A DNA stretch of 64,000 nucleotides from Rhodophyticola porphyridii (GCF_003688285.1 NZ_RCNT01000004.1:124001-188000), one strand, 5' to 3'. Shown: positions 26,862-36,878, counted from the first letter of the stretch. Made by a program: numbers and translations. Notes: a model not told the origin generated them from the letters alone.

Positions 26862-27907
26862 GGCTTTTTCGCACCTTGTAGCGTACTGGAAAACAAGTCG
26901 ATGAAGCGTCGGCTCGAAAAGTTGGCGAGAACACCTTGGGCGCGTTTTACCTGTTTGACGTACTTTTCCGGGTTATTAATCATCTCGAAGATGAGTTGAT
27001 CCACCTGTTTTGGGCTTGCCGTGAGAACAGCTCCTGGGAAGGAAGACCCTGTTGCACGGTCACATATCACAACCTTGCCAGCCGCGATGGCCTCGGCAAT
27101 GACCCTGCCAAAACTTTCACGCCACGTGGGTGCCGTAAAATACACCATGAAATCGATCATTCCAAAGAATTGCTCGGGAGCGATCTCAGCAAATTTCAAC
27201 AGGGTCCAATGGGGTCGCCGGATGCCATGATATATGAGCGTGTCGGCTCCGAGGATCACATTTTTTTCCGCTACCTCTGAAAAGCAAAGGTCGAGGTCTT
27301 CCGTTTTTGGAAACTTCTCGAATCCGGGTCGCGACAACCTGCCTCTGCGATCTGCCGGTTTCCGAGTCGGAGCTTTCAGATCAAAATCGCAGATATTGAA
27401 CCAGTTTTCATCGAGAACGTCCCAATGTCTAAAGAGGCGATCGTTGGCCAACCATTCTTCGACAATCTTGCGGTTATGTTCCGATACCGGCGCAATGGAC
27501 TTCCTCAAAGCGACTGATGCCTGATCTATTCGACCCAAGCATCCCAAGACGTCAAAAGCTTCGTGCCCCCCCGGGCGCAGGAAATTTTCATGGGCAACAA
27601 CAACGAGATGGCGCGCGATGATCCTTGTGTCGAGCGAAGCATTGAACTTCAAGAAAGAAGGATTGTGCAGTACAACGAGGTCTGCCGACACGCTCAAAGG
27701 ATCCCAATCCATGGGAAGCTCCAGAGCGTGGCAGGCGTCTGCGACCGCCCGGGCCACACCACGACCCTTGAACATGCGAGATTCGATCGCACAAATCTGA
27801 GGTCGCACTTGGGTAGATATGGCATGCAGCTCCCTGGCGACCGCGGATGATGTTCCACCAGGAAACCGGGGATCAATAACCAGTGCCACGCTTCCAGATG
27901 CGTTCAA
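26858..27907 (-). CDS. Glycosyltransferase, GT4-like
   Basis: A 349-residue protein. It begins with a Rossmann-like strand (SVALVIDPRFPGGTSSAVARELH) and near residue 264 has ESFGRVIAEAIAAGKVVICDRATG, the EX7E region of GT4-type retaining glycosyltransferases. It follows the RTX gene after 80 bases on the same strand and overlaps the next glycosyltransferase by 4 bases. It may glycosylate the RTX protein or build a surface polysaccharide; the sequence does not decide. Confidence 0.82.
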   Translation of the reverse strand: MNASGSVALVIDPRFPGGTSSAVARELHAISTQVRPQICAIESRMFKGRGVARAVADACHALELPMDWDPLSVSADLVVLHNPSFLKFNASLDTRIIARHLVVVAHENFLRPGGHEAFDVLGCLGRIDQASVALRKSIAPVSEHNRKIVEEWLANDRLFRHWDVLDENWFNICDFDLKAPTRKPADRRGRLSRPGFEKFPKTEDLDLCFSEVAEKNVILGADTLIYHGIRRPHWTLLKFAEIAPEQFFGMIDFMVYFTAPTWRESFGRVIAEAIAAGKVVICDRATGSSFPGAVLTASPKQVDQLIFEMINNPEKYVKQVKRAQGVLANFSSRRFIDLFSSTLQGAKKP

Positions 27908-27987
27908 ATTGTCCCCCGAACGTATCTACTCTTTCTCATCGGACCTTGAGTCACACGCGTAACAAACCACGTGCTGGGTTGAAAAGT

Positions 27988-30900
27988 CTATACGAAGCTG
28001 AAGTCGGCATCTGTGAGATCTGTTGCGAGGATGCCCTCGAGGCGGATGGAGTTGCCGTTTGCGTCGCTGACGAAGGTGCGGCTGCCGTCGGGCGTGATCG
28101 TCAGGTCGCCGAAGCTCAGGCCCGTCGATCCCAGATCCATCACGTCAATCCCATCCTCGAAGTCCGCGATGATGTCCCGGCCCCAGTTCGGATCGAACAC
28201 GAAGCGGTCCGCGCCCGTGCCACCGAGGAACCAGTCGTTGTCCGCACCCCCGTTGATCTCGTCCGCGCCGGCGCCGCCGTAAAGACGGTCGATCCCTGCC
28301 CCGCCAGACAGCGTGTCGTTGCCGCCCTCCCCAAAAAGCCGGTTGTCCGCACCGTCCCCCGTCAGCACGTCATCGAAGGCCGTCCCCTGCACGTTCTCGA
28401 TGAACACGAAGCTGTCCCCGGCAGCCCCGGCCGCGCCCGTGCCGGTCCCGAGATCAACCTCGACGCCCACGCCGCTGAAGCCATAGCTCACAACGTCCTC
28501 GTCCGCGCCGCCGTCAAAGCTGTTCGCGCCTGACCCGCCCACAAAGTAATCCGCACCCGCGCCGCCTGAGAGGTCATTGTCCCCAGACCCACCAAAGATC
28601 TTGTCGTCCCCGTCCCCGCCAGAGATCGTGTCATTGCCACCGCCCCCGATCAGGCGGTTCGCAACCCCGTTGCCCGTCAGCACATCCCCGAAGCCAGACC
28701 CCGCAAGGTTCTCAATCGAGATCAGCGTGTCACCCGCCGCCTCCCCGCCCGTGGCCGTCCCGGCCTGAAGGTCGATCTGCACCGCCGCCGAAGAGCCCTC
28801 GTAGACCGCCATGTCGATGCCGTCCCCGCCGTCCAAAAGGTCCGCCCCCGGGCCACCCTCCAGCCAGTCGTTGCCACCCTCGCCATAGATCTCGTCGTCA
28901 CCGTCCCCAGCGCCGATCCGGTCAACACCCTCGCCGCCATGAAGCGTGTCGTTCCCGTTCAATCCATAGAACCGGTTGTCCGCGCCATCTCCCGTGATCG
29001 CATCGTCGAACGCAGAGCCCGCAACGTTCTCGATCGATATGAAGCTGTCACCAGCCGCATCACCGCCCGAGGCCGTGTTGGCCAGCAGATCCACCGTCAC
29101 CCCAGAGGCAGAGCCCTGGTAGGACACCATGTCGAGACCCGCACCGCCATCAAAGCTGTCTCCGCCCGGACCCCCGTCAAACCAGTCGCCGTCCCCGTCC
29201 CCGAAGAGCTGGTCGTCCCCGTCCCCGCTCTTGATCCGGTCCACACCGTCCCCGCCAGACACGATGTCCGCGCCACTCAGCGTGTAAAACCGGTTGTCTC
29301 CGCCATCGCCGATGATCTCGTCGCCCTGTGACGAGCCCACGATGTCCTCGATGCCGGTCAGCACGTCTCCCGCCGCATCGCCCGCAGAGCCCAGACCCGT
29401 CGCGAGGTTCACAACAACCCCAAGCGCCGAGTTCCGGTAGGTCAGCTGGTCCGTGCCAAGCCCCCCGTCGATCTCGTCCGCCCCCGCGCCGCCGTCGAGC
29501 CGGTCGTCATCCTCGCCCCCCTCCAGCGTGTCATCCCCATCCTCACCAAACAGACGGTCCGGACCCAAGCCGCCGATCAGGTGGTCATTGCCGCCCTGCC
29601 CGTAGAACCGGTTCTCGAAGCCATCCCCCGTCAGCACATCGCCATGCGCCGAACCCAGAAGATCCTCGATGCCCAAAAGCACATCCCCGGCAGCCGTCCC
29701 GCCACTTGCCGTCCCGGCCGCAAGATCAATCGCCACACCCTCAGACGAGAACTTGTACGACGCCTGGTCCCGACCCGGACCGCCATCGACCAGGTCCGCC
29801 CCAAGACCCCCCGTCAGGAAGTCGTCGCCATCCTCACCGTAAAGCTCGTCATCCCCCGAACTCCCAGCAAGGTTGTCATTGTCCAGACCTCCACGAAGAA
29901 CATCGTTGCCACTCTGGCCGTTCAGACCGTCGTCGCCAGACCCACCGTCCAAAGTGTCGTTGCCCAAACCGCCAAGGAGAACGTCGGAGCCGCCCATGCC
30001 GTAGATCGCGTCTAGTCCAGGGCCGCCATCAATGACATCCAACCCTTCCCTTCCAAATACAAGATCGTCGCCCCCGAGGGCGTTGATTGTGTTTGCGTTG
30101 TCGTCGCCGACCACCTGATCGGCCGCTTCGGTTACTGCAAGCTGCGCGTTCGGCGCATGAAGAACAACCGTACCGCCTGGGCCAGCATGCCAAAGGAAGG
30201 CATTGAGATCGTATTCGCCTTCGATCCGAGTCGAATAGTCAATGACACCATCACCGTTAACATCCAGATCGATGATCGCTGATCCATCGCGGAACAAGAT
30301 GTCTTGCACACCCTCACCGAGATCGGAAAACAAAACCTGGATGTTCTCTGAGCCAGTTACCGAGAATTCATTGAGCGCCTCAGCCGTACCCTCCACGCGG
30401 TCCCAGATCTCGGAGGCCGTGGTGGTGACTTCGTCCAGTAGATTGCTACCGAAGCTGATCGCAGAGCTTGTGATGGTTTCAACGGCGCCAAAGGTTGCTT
30501 CTGAGAGCCCAACAACCACACGGGGTACGCTAAACAGAGGGGAAAATGTATCGATGAACTCTGTCGTAAACGTTTGTGCGACGATAAAAGCGAACTCAAG
30601 CGTATCCCAAGTTTCTAGTGCGTAAGTGCCCTCTTGCCCTTGCCAGAAAGCAAGCTCGTCAGCTGCGGAACGCGGTTCGAAACGGTAGAAATCGGTGAGC
30701 TTTTGAATGTTAGAGTTATAGACAGGTCTGCCATGCGTGGCTCCAATTGGATCAAGGCCAAACACAGTGTTCTCTGTGTCAGCCATAACAACTGTATTCC
30801 CTTCGCGAGAAAGCGGCTGACCGATAAGTTGATTTGCGAGGCTTGAAACAGTCGAAAAAGGGTCGTCAATGCCGGCTAGCAGAACCTCAGTCTTTAGCTT

Positions 30901-33900
30901 TGCAGCATCCACTGTTTCGTTCTCGTCGAATACAAACCCGAAAAGATCATCAGAGTGAAGTGCTGCCACCGGATCGGCAATATTGACGAAATTGATCAAC
31001 CGGGAGTCGTCGATAGCGTTGCGAGGAGATCCCGGCGAGCCGAATGTCACGCCATAGGCGCCCTGCGCCAATGGAGACGATGAAAACTGCGAGGAAGCAA
31101 AGTACTCCTCGACAAGAATACCTCCAAGGCTGTGTCCCGTGAGGAAGACATTCTGAAACGCGTCTTCACCCCGCAGAGTGGCACCATTCGCCCATGTCAG
31201 GACTGCATCGATAATTCCGGCTTGGGCCTCGTAGAGCGTGTCCCAGCTACCAGCCTGCAGCGCGATGTCCCATTTGAAATCTTGGGTCCCACTGAACGCG
31301 AAAAAGAGCGATCTCTCTCCGTCCACGTCAGCTTCATAGAAATGCAGATTGTTCTCGAGCAGACCTTCTGCCACGTCGACGTTCACGAAAGAATTCTCTA
31401 GCCCGGAGATCCCGGGATCAATGGGTTTGAACCCCAGTGCCTCGGCAGGCGCCGTTGACTCGAAATAGGCTGCGTCTGCGAGTTTTGCCAGCTTCACGAT
31501 GATGTCATCGGTGAAGTTGCCGCTCGGGGTCCCTTCCGCCTCTGCGCTCGGGCCGAAATCCGACACCCGCACGCGAAAGTCGCCCGTCGCACCAAGGCGC
31601 GCACCATCACCGCTGTCACCGGCCTCAACGGCGAGGAAGAATTGACCGCCTCCCGCTGGGAGTGCGGCTGTATCGAATTGCATCTGAGGGGTTGCGCCCG
31701 TCACGGACATCCCGGGCACAGGCTGGCCAGACGCGTCGAACAGCGTGATCGTGACCTGCCCTGTGGAAAGGTCCATACTCTCGGCCTCGAACGTGTAGAC
31801 ACGCCCCTCGGTGAGCGACACCGCGTACCAATCCTTGTCGACAAAGCCACCAAGGCCATCGCTCTCAACTCCGTCACCGGCCTGTGGCTCGGCATCGATC
31901 TTGCCGCTCCGCCATTGGCCCTCGAAGAGAGTACTTTTGGTATCGGTGCCTTCCAGCACTGTATCGGTCGGTCCTGCCTCGGCGATCAGCGGCGTGTAGC
32001 GGACTGCGTAGTTACCAGTTGCGAGGCGGAAATCGTCATTGTTGGCATCTCCGGCGCTGATGGCGAGATAATAGTTGGCCGTCCCTCCGAACAATCCTGC
32101 GGTATCGAAGTCGAAGCTGGGCGCAGCTCCCTCCACGAAAGTGCCAGCGACCGAATTGCCGAATGCATCATAGAGGCGCATGGCAACAATACCGGTGGAG
32201 AGGCTGAGGTTCTGTGCCTCGAACCTGAAAACCCCGCCTCCGGCTAGGGCAACCTCGTACCAATCCCGGTCGATGAAACCGGCCACGCCATCCGACGCAA
32301 CGCCATCACCTTGGATCGGCTCAGGGTCGATCCGTCCGGATATCCAGGCCGCGGCGCTTAGTGACGCGGTTGTATCCGTCCCTTCACGCACCGTGTCCGT
32401 GGTGGTGATCGGAAACTCCGAGATCGTGAGGTATTCGCTCCGAGCAAGATAAGTCGTCACCGGATCATTCGGGTCGGCCTGCAGGATCGCACGGAAGCGT
32501 TCACCGCCGTCGACCACACCATCCTGGAGAATGTCGAGCGTCACCGTGGCCGTCGATTGCCCGGCGGCAAAAGTGACGGGGATGTTCACTGGCTGTGCAC
32601 CGCCGGGAAGGCCGTAGTCGCCCTCATCAAAGGACGCCGTCGCAGATAGGGTTGAGAAGTACAGGGTTTCAGAAGTGCCTGAGTCAGCGCGCGCCAATTC
32701 AAACTGAAGCCTGGTTCCTTCGTTCACAAATAGGTCTGATTGAAGAAAGGCATAACCCTCAGTTGGCGGTGTAGGCTCGTTGTTATCGATGCGATCTTGA
32801 CGAAGCCTGTAGGACATATCGTCAAAGAACAGACTGCCTGTGGCAAGCAGCGTCACATAACTGATGTTGTCACCATAGACTGATAGAGTCTGGCCGGGAC
32901 TACTGAAAGCGTCTGGTCCGACAGAAACACTGTCCAACACGTTGTCGTTGCCATCGTAGGCCGTCAGTGTGAAGACATCGCCATCTCCACCATCATCAAA
33001 TGCGCGAACCGAGAACTCTGTCGCAAAAACAGGTGAAGTATCGATGGGATTTACAAAGTCTATTCGGATGCTATCGTCCAACGCAGACCCTGTTTCACTC
33101 CATCCATTTCCAAATACATGCGAATAGCTTCCGATAGTCGGGTCAGCACCAAACCATATAACACCCCCCGGCAAATCGCTCGAAAATACAACGCCCAAAC
33201 GAACGAGATCATCGGTCAGTTCGACTTCGTGCTGCGGAGCGCCGAAATCGACCCCGAAATCAATCTCTTGGAGCAGGCCGTCAGAAAAGACTGGCAATTG
33301 TATAACTTGGTTCGGAGCGAACCACTCGCCATCTGGAATCTGACCAAGATAAGTTATGCCATCAAAAAACGCTTCGGCCTCCGCTGCACCCATTTTTTCC
33401 GGGAGGCCATGATGCGTAAACGGGAAAATGTACTGTTGTCCGGTCGCGGAGAAGAAGACATTCAGAAAATCGTAGGTCGCTCCTCCACTGAGGATGCGAC
33501 CAACCCCGATGCTCGCATCCTCAATCGACAAGCCTCCATTGACAACACCTGAAACGAGCGGGTCACCGCCGAACTCAACGACGGGTAGTCCAGACAGTTC
33601 AAAACCGGTGATCGAATAGCTCACAACCGGATCAGTTGTGCCAAAGCCTAGCTCAAGGTTGGCTGGACCGCTGAATGATGTGATCCCAAGCGCCGGGTCA
33701 AAGGTGTATTGAAAGCCTTGGAGCACAAATTTGGAGGCCACAGCCGGTGCGTAGCTTTCGAAGTTCTCGACGAACGCAACCGGATCTACCCAATCAGACG
33801 GCGCACCGGCTGGATTATACCCATCATCTGAGGTCGGAAGCGTGTTACCAAGGGTGATTTCGAGATGAAGATGCGCGGCCTCAGAATATCCAGACGACCC

Positions 33901-34317
33901 AAGTGTACCGATCTGTTGCCCTATGCTGATCTCCTGACCAATCGTCATACTAGCAACTGTATCGAGATGTGCGTAAAGCGAGTACACGTGTGAAACGGAC
34001 TGGCCGCCGATCAGCCGCGGCTCTTCGAAGTCATGACGCAGAACAATGTAGTTGCCGAAGCCAGTCGTCGCACTGCCCTGGTCCGCAACCACTGACACAA
34101 CCGTCCCGTTTGCTACTGAGAAGACCGGGTCACCGAGATCGGTGTCGCCGCCACCCTCGCCGTTCCAGTCAGCGCCTAGGTGAAAGGATCCGGCAAGTTC
34201 TGGATTCGGTTCGTTGAAGCCAAAGGCGACATAGAAACCATCACCGTCGTTCAGTGGAGTGGTCAGCCCGTTTCCAAGGGGATGTCTAAACGCATCAGCA
34301 AAAATGGTCGTTGGCAT
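27988..34317 (-). CDS. Giant RTX protein: M23 peptidase + lipase-like domain + RTX repeats
   Basis: A 2109-residue protein, read from the ATG at 34317 (a TTG 15 bases upstream is the alternative; neither has a strong ribosome binding site). There is no Sec signal. Domains in order: an M23/LytM peptidase (about residues 40-160) with H46xxxD50 and H149xH151 metal-ligand motifs and YAHL; a beta-rich region; a Calx-beta-like segment (about 510-630); two PPC-like repeats (about 650-920); a lipase class 3-like domain (about 935-1210) with GHSLGG, Ser1063; and RTX nonapeptides GGxGxDxxx (about 1400-2040) in five 106-residue modules. The C-terminal 70 residues look like a T1SS signal. Ca2+ should fold the RTX part outside the cell. 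The T1SS genes at 19259-22269 are the likely exporter. Substrates are unknown. Confidence 0.92.
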   Translation of the reverse strand: MPTTIFADAFRHPLGNGLTTPLNDGDGFYVAFGFNEPNPELAGSFHLGADWNGEGGGDTDLGDPVFSVANGTVVSVVADQGSATTGFGNYIVLRHDFEEPRLIGGQSVSHVYSLYAHLDTVASMTIGQEISIGQQIGTLGSSGYSEAAHLHLEITLGNTLPTSDDGYNPAGAPSDWVDPVAFVENFESYAPAVASKFVLQGFQYTFDPALGITSFSGPANLELGFGTTDPVVSYSITGFELSGLPVVEFGGDPLVSGVVNGGLSIEDASIGVGRILSGGATYDFLNVFFSATGQQYIFPFTHHGLPEKMGAAEAEAFFDGITYLGQIPDGEWFAPNQVIQLPVFSDGLLQEIDFGVDFGAPQHEVELTDDLVRLGVVFSSDLPGGVIWFGADPTIGSYSHVFGNGWSETGSALDDSIRIDFVNPIDTSPVFATEFSVRAFDDGGDGDVFTLTAYDGNDNVLDSVSVGPDAFSSPGQTLSVYGDNISYVTLLATGSLFFDDMSYRLRQDRIDNNEPTPPTEGYAFLQSDLFVNEGTRLQFELARADSGTSETLYFSTLSATASFDEGDYGLPGGAQPVNIPVTFAAGQSTATVTLDILQDGVVDGGERFRAILQADPNDPVTTYLARSEYLTISEFPITTTDTVREGTDTTASLSAAAWISGRIDPEPIQGDGVASDGVAGFIDRDWYEVALAGGGVFRFEAQNLSLSTGIVAMRLYDAFGNSVAGTFVEGAAPSFDFDTAGLFGGTANYYLAISAGDANNDDFRLATGNYAVRYTPLIAEAGPTDTVLEGTDTKSTLFEGQWRSGKIDAEPQAGDGVESDGLGGFVDKDWYAVSLTEGRVYTFEAESMDLSTGQVTITLFDASGQPVPGMSVTGATPQMQFDTAALPAGGGQFFLAVEAGDSGDGARLGATGDFRVRVSDFGPSAEAEGTPSGNFTDDIIVKLAKLADAAYFESTAPAEALGFKPIDPGISGLENSFVNVDVAEGLLENNLHFYEADVDGERSLFFAFSGTQDFKWDIALQAGSWDTLYEAQAGIIDAVLTWANGATLRGEDAFQNVFLTGHSLGGILVEEYFASSQFSSSPLAQGAYGVTFGSPGSPRNAIDDSRLINFVNIADPVAALHSDDLFGFVFDENETVDAAKLKTEVLLAGIDDPFSTVSSLANQLIGQPLSREGNTVVMADTENTVFGLDPIGATHGRPVYNSNIQKLTDFYRFEPRSAADELAFWQGQEGTYALETWDTLEFAFIVAQTFTTEFIDTFSPLFSVPRVVVGLSEATFGAVETITSSAISFGSNLLDEVTTTASEIWDRVEGTAEALNEFSVTGSENIQVLFSDLGEGVQDILFRDGSAIIDLDVNGDGVIDYSTRIEGEYDLNAFLWHAGPGGTVVLHAPNAQLAVTEAADQVVGDDNANTINALGGDDLVFGREGLDVIDGGPGLDAIYGMGGSDVLLGGLGNDTLDGGSGDDGLNGQSGNDVLRGGLDNDNLAGSSGDDELYGEDGDDFLTGGLGADLVDGGPGRDQASYKFSSEGVAIDLAAGTASGGTAAGDVLLGIEDLLGSAHGDVLTGDGFENRFYGQGGNDHLIGGLGPDRLFGEDGDDTLEGGEDDDRLDGGAGADEIDGGLGTDQLTYRNSALGVVVNLATGLGSAGDAAGDVLTGIEDIVGSSQGDEIIGDGGDNRFYTLSGADIVSGGDGVDRIKSGDGDDQLFGDGDGDWFDGGPGGDSFDGGAGLDMVSYQGSASGVTVDLLANTASGGDAAGDSFISIENVAGSAFDDAITGDGADNRFYGLNGNDTLHGGEGVDRIGAGDGDDEIYGEGGNDWLEGGPGADLLDGGDGIDMAVYEGSSAAVQIDLQAGTATGGEAAGDTLISIENLAGSGFGDVLTGNGVANRLIGGGGNDTISGGDGDDKIFGGSGDNDLSGGAGADYFVGGSGANSFDGGADEDVVSYGFSGVGVEVDLGTGTGAAGAAGDSFVFIENVQGTAFDDVLTGDGADNRLFGEGGNDTLSGGAGIDRLYGGAGADEINGGADNDWFLGGTGADRFVFDPNWGRDIIADFEDGIDVMDLGSTGLSFGDLTITPDGSRTFVSDANGNSIRLEGILATDLTDADFSFV
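28170..29760 (-). repeat. Five tandem RTX modules with a 318-base period
   Basis: The coding sequence repeats a module of 106 codons. Each module opens with a variant of SYxFSxxGVxIDLxxGTASGG, continues with GDxxxxIExxxGSxxxDxxxGD and ends in RTX nonapeptides. Module starts fall at about 29760, 29442, 29124, 28806 and 28488; the spacing between the last two was counted at exactly 318 bases. The copies are diverged, so this is old duplication under selection rather than a recent expansion. Confidence 0.85.
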
Positions 34318-34481
34318 GAAATGGACCCGCAATCGTCAAAATAATGATGAAAAGCGTATTGCACCACGAAGTTCAAATCAAAACATTTCTGCTGATTGCG
34401 ATCATGCAAGTCATCCTGGCACGAGTGCCCTGCCGCACGCGAAGTAATGCTGGAGTATCGAAGACCTTTTCAGCCGGATGT

Positions 34482-35045
34482 CTATTCCGGCAGTTCCGTC
34501 CACCACTCCGGCCATTTCACCTTTCTTGGCGTCCGGGTCGCTTCAACGACGGTCCGTTGTTCTTCTGGCGACAGCTGCCGCTCCCCTAGGCGCGCGAGCG
34601 CTGCCTCGACAATCCATGGCTCGAGAGCCATGCGCGCCGTCGGCCCGTATCGGTCCAGCTTTCGCGCCATCCGCAGCGGTTCGAGAGCTGAGGTCACACT
34701 TCCCGGGCTGGCGAACTTGTAGACAAGGCGGATTTCCGTGGTGTCGTTCTTCAGGAGCCGCTTCGCGCGCGCGTCTTCGATAGTCGCAAGGGTTTGCCGC
34801 GCGGCCGCGGTGTCGCCCTCGAGGCCCTGTTTCGCAAGACTGAGCAGGAAGGCCTCGGCGGCGGTCATGGTCTTCTCCGCGCCGTCCTCGCGGATGGTGA
34901 CTGTCTGCCCGAGCACGGCATCGTAGGGGATCTCGGTCTTGCGCCCCTTGGGACGGCCGTGCGGATTGCCACTCTGCCCCTTCTTGAACCGCGTCGATTT
35001 GGGCGGTCGACCATAGCCCACGTCATGGTCTTGCTGTTCGCTCAT
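34482..35045 (-). CDS. DUF5681 domain protein
   Basis: A 187-residue protein with the DUF5681 N-terminal signature GYGRPPKSTRFKKGQSGNPHG followed by RPKGRK. Proteins of this family are usually found in prophages and mobile elements beside terminase or methylase genes; their function is unproven, but the basic Gly-rich N-terminus suggests nucleic-acid binding. It follows the second DUF5681 gene after 17 bases on the same strand. Confidence 0.8.
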   Translation of the reverse strand: MSEQQDHDVGYGRPPKSTRFKKGQSGNPHGRPKGRKTEIPYDAVLGQTVTIREDGAEKTMTAAEAFLLSLAKQGLEGDTAAARQTLATIEDARAKRLLKNDTTEIRLVYKFASPGSVTSALEPLRMARKLDRYGPTARMALEPWIVEAALARLGERQLSPEEQRTVVEATRTPRKVKWPEWWTELPE

Positions 35046-35062
35046 CCGTCCGTGCCCCGTGG

Positions 35063-35659
35063 CTAACGCAGGCCGTCAGGATCCCGCGTACAACGCCGGA
35101 TGTCCTCGATGTCCTTCTTGTCCAGCTTCGAGCCGCCACGCCGCCGGCTCAACGCCGCCTGAACCGCCCAGGGCTCCAGCAGCAACCGTTCGTATTTATC
35201 ATTGGGCCCGTAGTTCGTTGGATCCCGGCAGGCGATTCCGAGGATCAGGAGCGCGGCATTGGCGTTGTCCGGATCCTCCTCCTGAGCCGTGGTGACCGTG
35301 TACGCGGGTGGCGGCGCGAGCTTGGCCAACGCCTGCTCGCGCTTCGCGATCATCTTCAGAACCTCCCGACGCGCCGAGCGATTGCCCGCGATCGCGTCCC
35401 GGTAGGTGCGATGCTGCAGGGCCTCTTCGACACTCACCTCCCGAGGCACGCCGTTCTGCGTGATCGTCAGCGTCTTGTCCACGATCACGTCAAACGTCGA
35501 GGCCGATCCAGTGGTCAAAGACTTTCTGGGGCGACCCTTCGGATTGCCGCTCTGACCCTTTTTGAAGCGGCTGTGCTCGGGAGGTTCGGGCTTCCTGGTC
35601 AGCGTACCGCACCTCCGGTCTGGACGCGTTCTGGCGCCTTGCCCGTCATCGCCGACCAA
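35063..35659 (-). CDS. DUF5681 domain protein, second copy
   Basis: A 198-residue protein with the motif HSRFKKGQSGNPKGRPRK near residue 29. The first ATG (35659) lies 61 bases inside the methylase gene; no ATG, GTG or TTG occurs between there and the family motif, so the true start could be a rare codon just after the methylase stop. Length and motif match the DUF5681 family. It lies between the methylase remnant and the other DUF5681 copy. Confidence 0.72.
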   Translation of the reverse strand: MVGDDGQGARTRPDRRCGTLTRKPEPPEHSRFKKGQSGNPKGRPRKSLTTGSASTFDVIVDKTLTITQNGVPREVSVEEALQHRTYRDAIAGNRSARREVLKMIAKREQALAKLAPPPAYTVTTAQEEDPDNANAALLILGIACRDPTNYGPNDKYERLLLEPWAVQAALSRRRGGSKLDKKDIEDIRRCTRDPDGLR

Positions 35660-36878
35660 CGCTCCAGCGCCACATCGACGTAGGCTGGGTCCAGGTCGAT
35701 GCCGCGGAACCGCCGCTCGGTGCGCTCTGCGGCAATCAAGGTCGTACCCGACCCGAGGAATGTATCGAGCACGAGATCCCCACGCCGCGTGACGTCGCAG
35801 ATCGCGTCCGCCACCAGCCCGACTGGCTTCACCGTCGGATGCAGGTCGAGGTCGGCCCGACGGCTTCCCTTCAGCGAGTTGACCGAGGCATAGTCCCAGA
35901 CATTCGTGCGATTGCGGCCATGTCGGCCAAGCTCAACCATGTTGGCATGCGGGGCCGATCCCACGCGATAGACGAAGACCAGCTCGTGTTTCGAGCGGTA
36001 AAGCGAGCCCATGCCCGCATTGGACTTGTTCCAGACGCAGAGGTTCAGGCGCTCACCGTAAACCTCCGCGCCGACCACCGAGACGTCATCCATATGCCGC
36101 CAGTCCATGCAGACGAAGTGCACTGCTCCTTCACGCGAGACCGCTGCAGCTGCTCCCAGCGTTTCGCGCAAGAAGTTCCGGAAGGCTTCTTCCGTCATCT
36201 CACCGGACGCCATGGCAAATTCTCGGTGCCGACCGCGAGCATTGGCATGGCCGTTGATGCGCACGTTATATGGAGGGTCGAGGAAAGCCGCGTCGATCTG
36301 GCATTCGCCCACGACCGCGCGCAGGAATGCAGGATCGCGGCTGTCGCCGCATCCAACTCGATGCGGTCCAAGCGCCCAGATGTCCCCAGGCTTCGTACGC
36401 GGCGCCTTCGGTGTCGCCGGGATCGCATCGTCCTCCGGATCGGGAGTGTTCCCAAGCAGCACATCAAGCTCACCCGTCGAGAAGCCGGTCAGGGTGAGAT
36501 CGAGATCCACATCGAGATCGGACAACTCACCGAGCTCCATCTTCAGCAGGTCAAAGTCCCACCCGGCGTTCAGCGCGATCTTGTTGTCGGCGATCCGTAG
36601 TGTGCGCTTCTGGGTCTCCGAGAGACCGGCCAGCGTGATTGTCGGAACCTCTGCCAGCTTGAGCTCTTTCGCGGCGCGGAGACGACCATGCCCTGCGATC
36701 AGCACGCCTCTTCGTCGGTCAGGATCGGATTGGTAAAGCCGAAGGCTTCGATCGCCGACGTCAGCTGCCCGATCTGCGCCTTCGAATGCGTGCGCGCATT
36801 CCGGGGATCCGGCTTCAGATCCGCCGTTGGCCGATAGACCACCGACAGCGTGCGCGGGATTCGATCTGCTGCCTCCAT
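35599..36878 (-). pseudogene. ParB-domain DNA methylase, frameshifted
   Basis: The N-terminal part from an ATG at 36878 reads MEAADRIP and then VYRPTADLKPDPRNARTHSKAQIG, a ParB-like nuclease/binding domain, up to GFTNPILTDEEAC and a stop. The rest is in another frame, resuming VLIAGHGRLRAAKELKLAEVPTI, then the N4/N6 adenine/cytosine methylase motifs DPPYN and, near the end, DTFLGSGTT. The break is at about 36700-36711: one G appears to be missing where GAGGGC is expected (GAGGC present). Motifs downstream look intact, so the change is recent or a sequencing error. A functional protein would need frameshifting. Confidence 0.85.

Noticed and set aside
28939-30035. Plus-strand frames inside the RTX repeat region
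   Set aside because: They are antisense to the RTX repeats and repeat with the same period; they have no independent start signals.
28170-30100. Regular repeats that could be taken for a CRISPR array
   Set aside because: The repeat period is 318 bases and stays in one reading frame encoding GGxGxDxxx nonapeptides; no short identical repeats with unique spacers are present.
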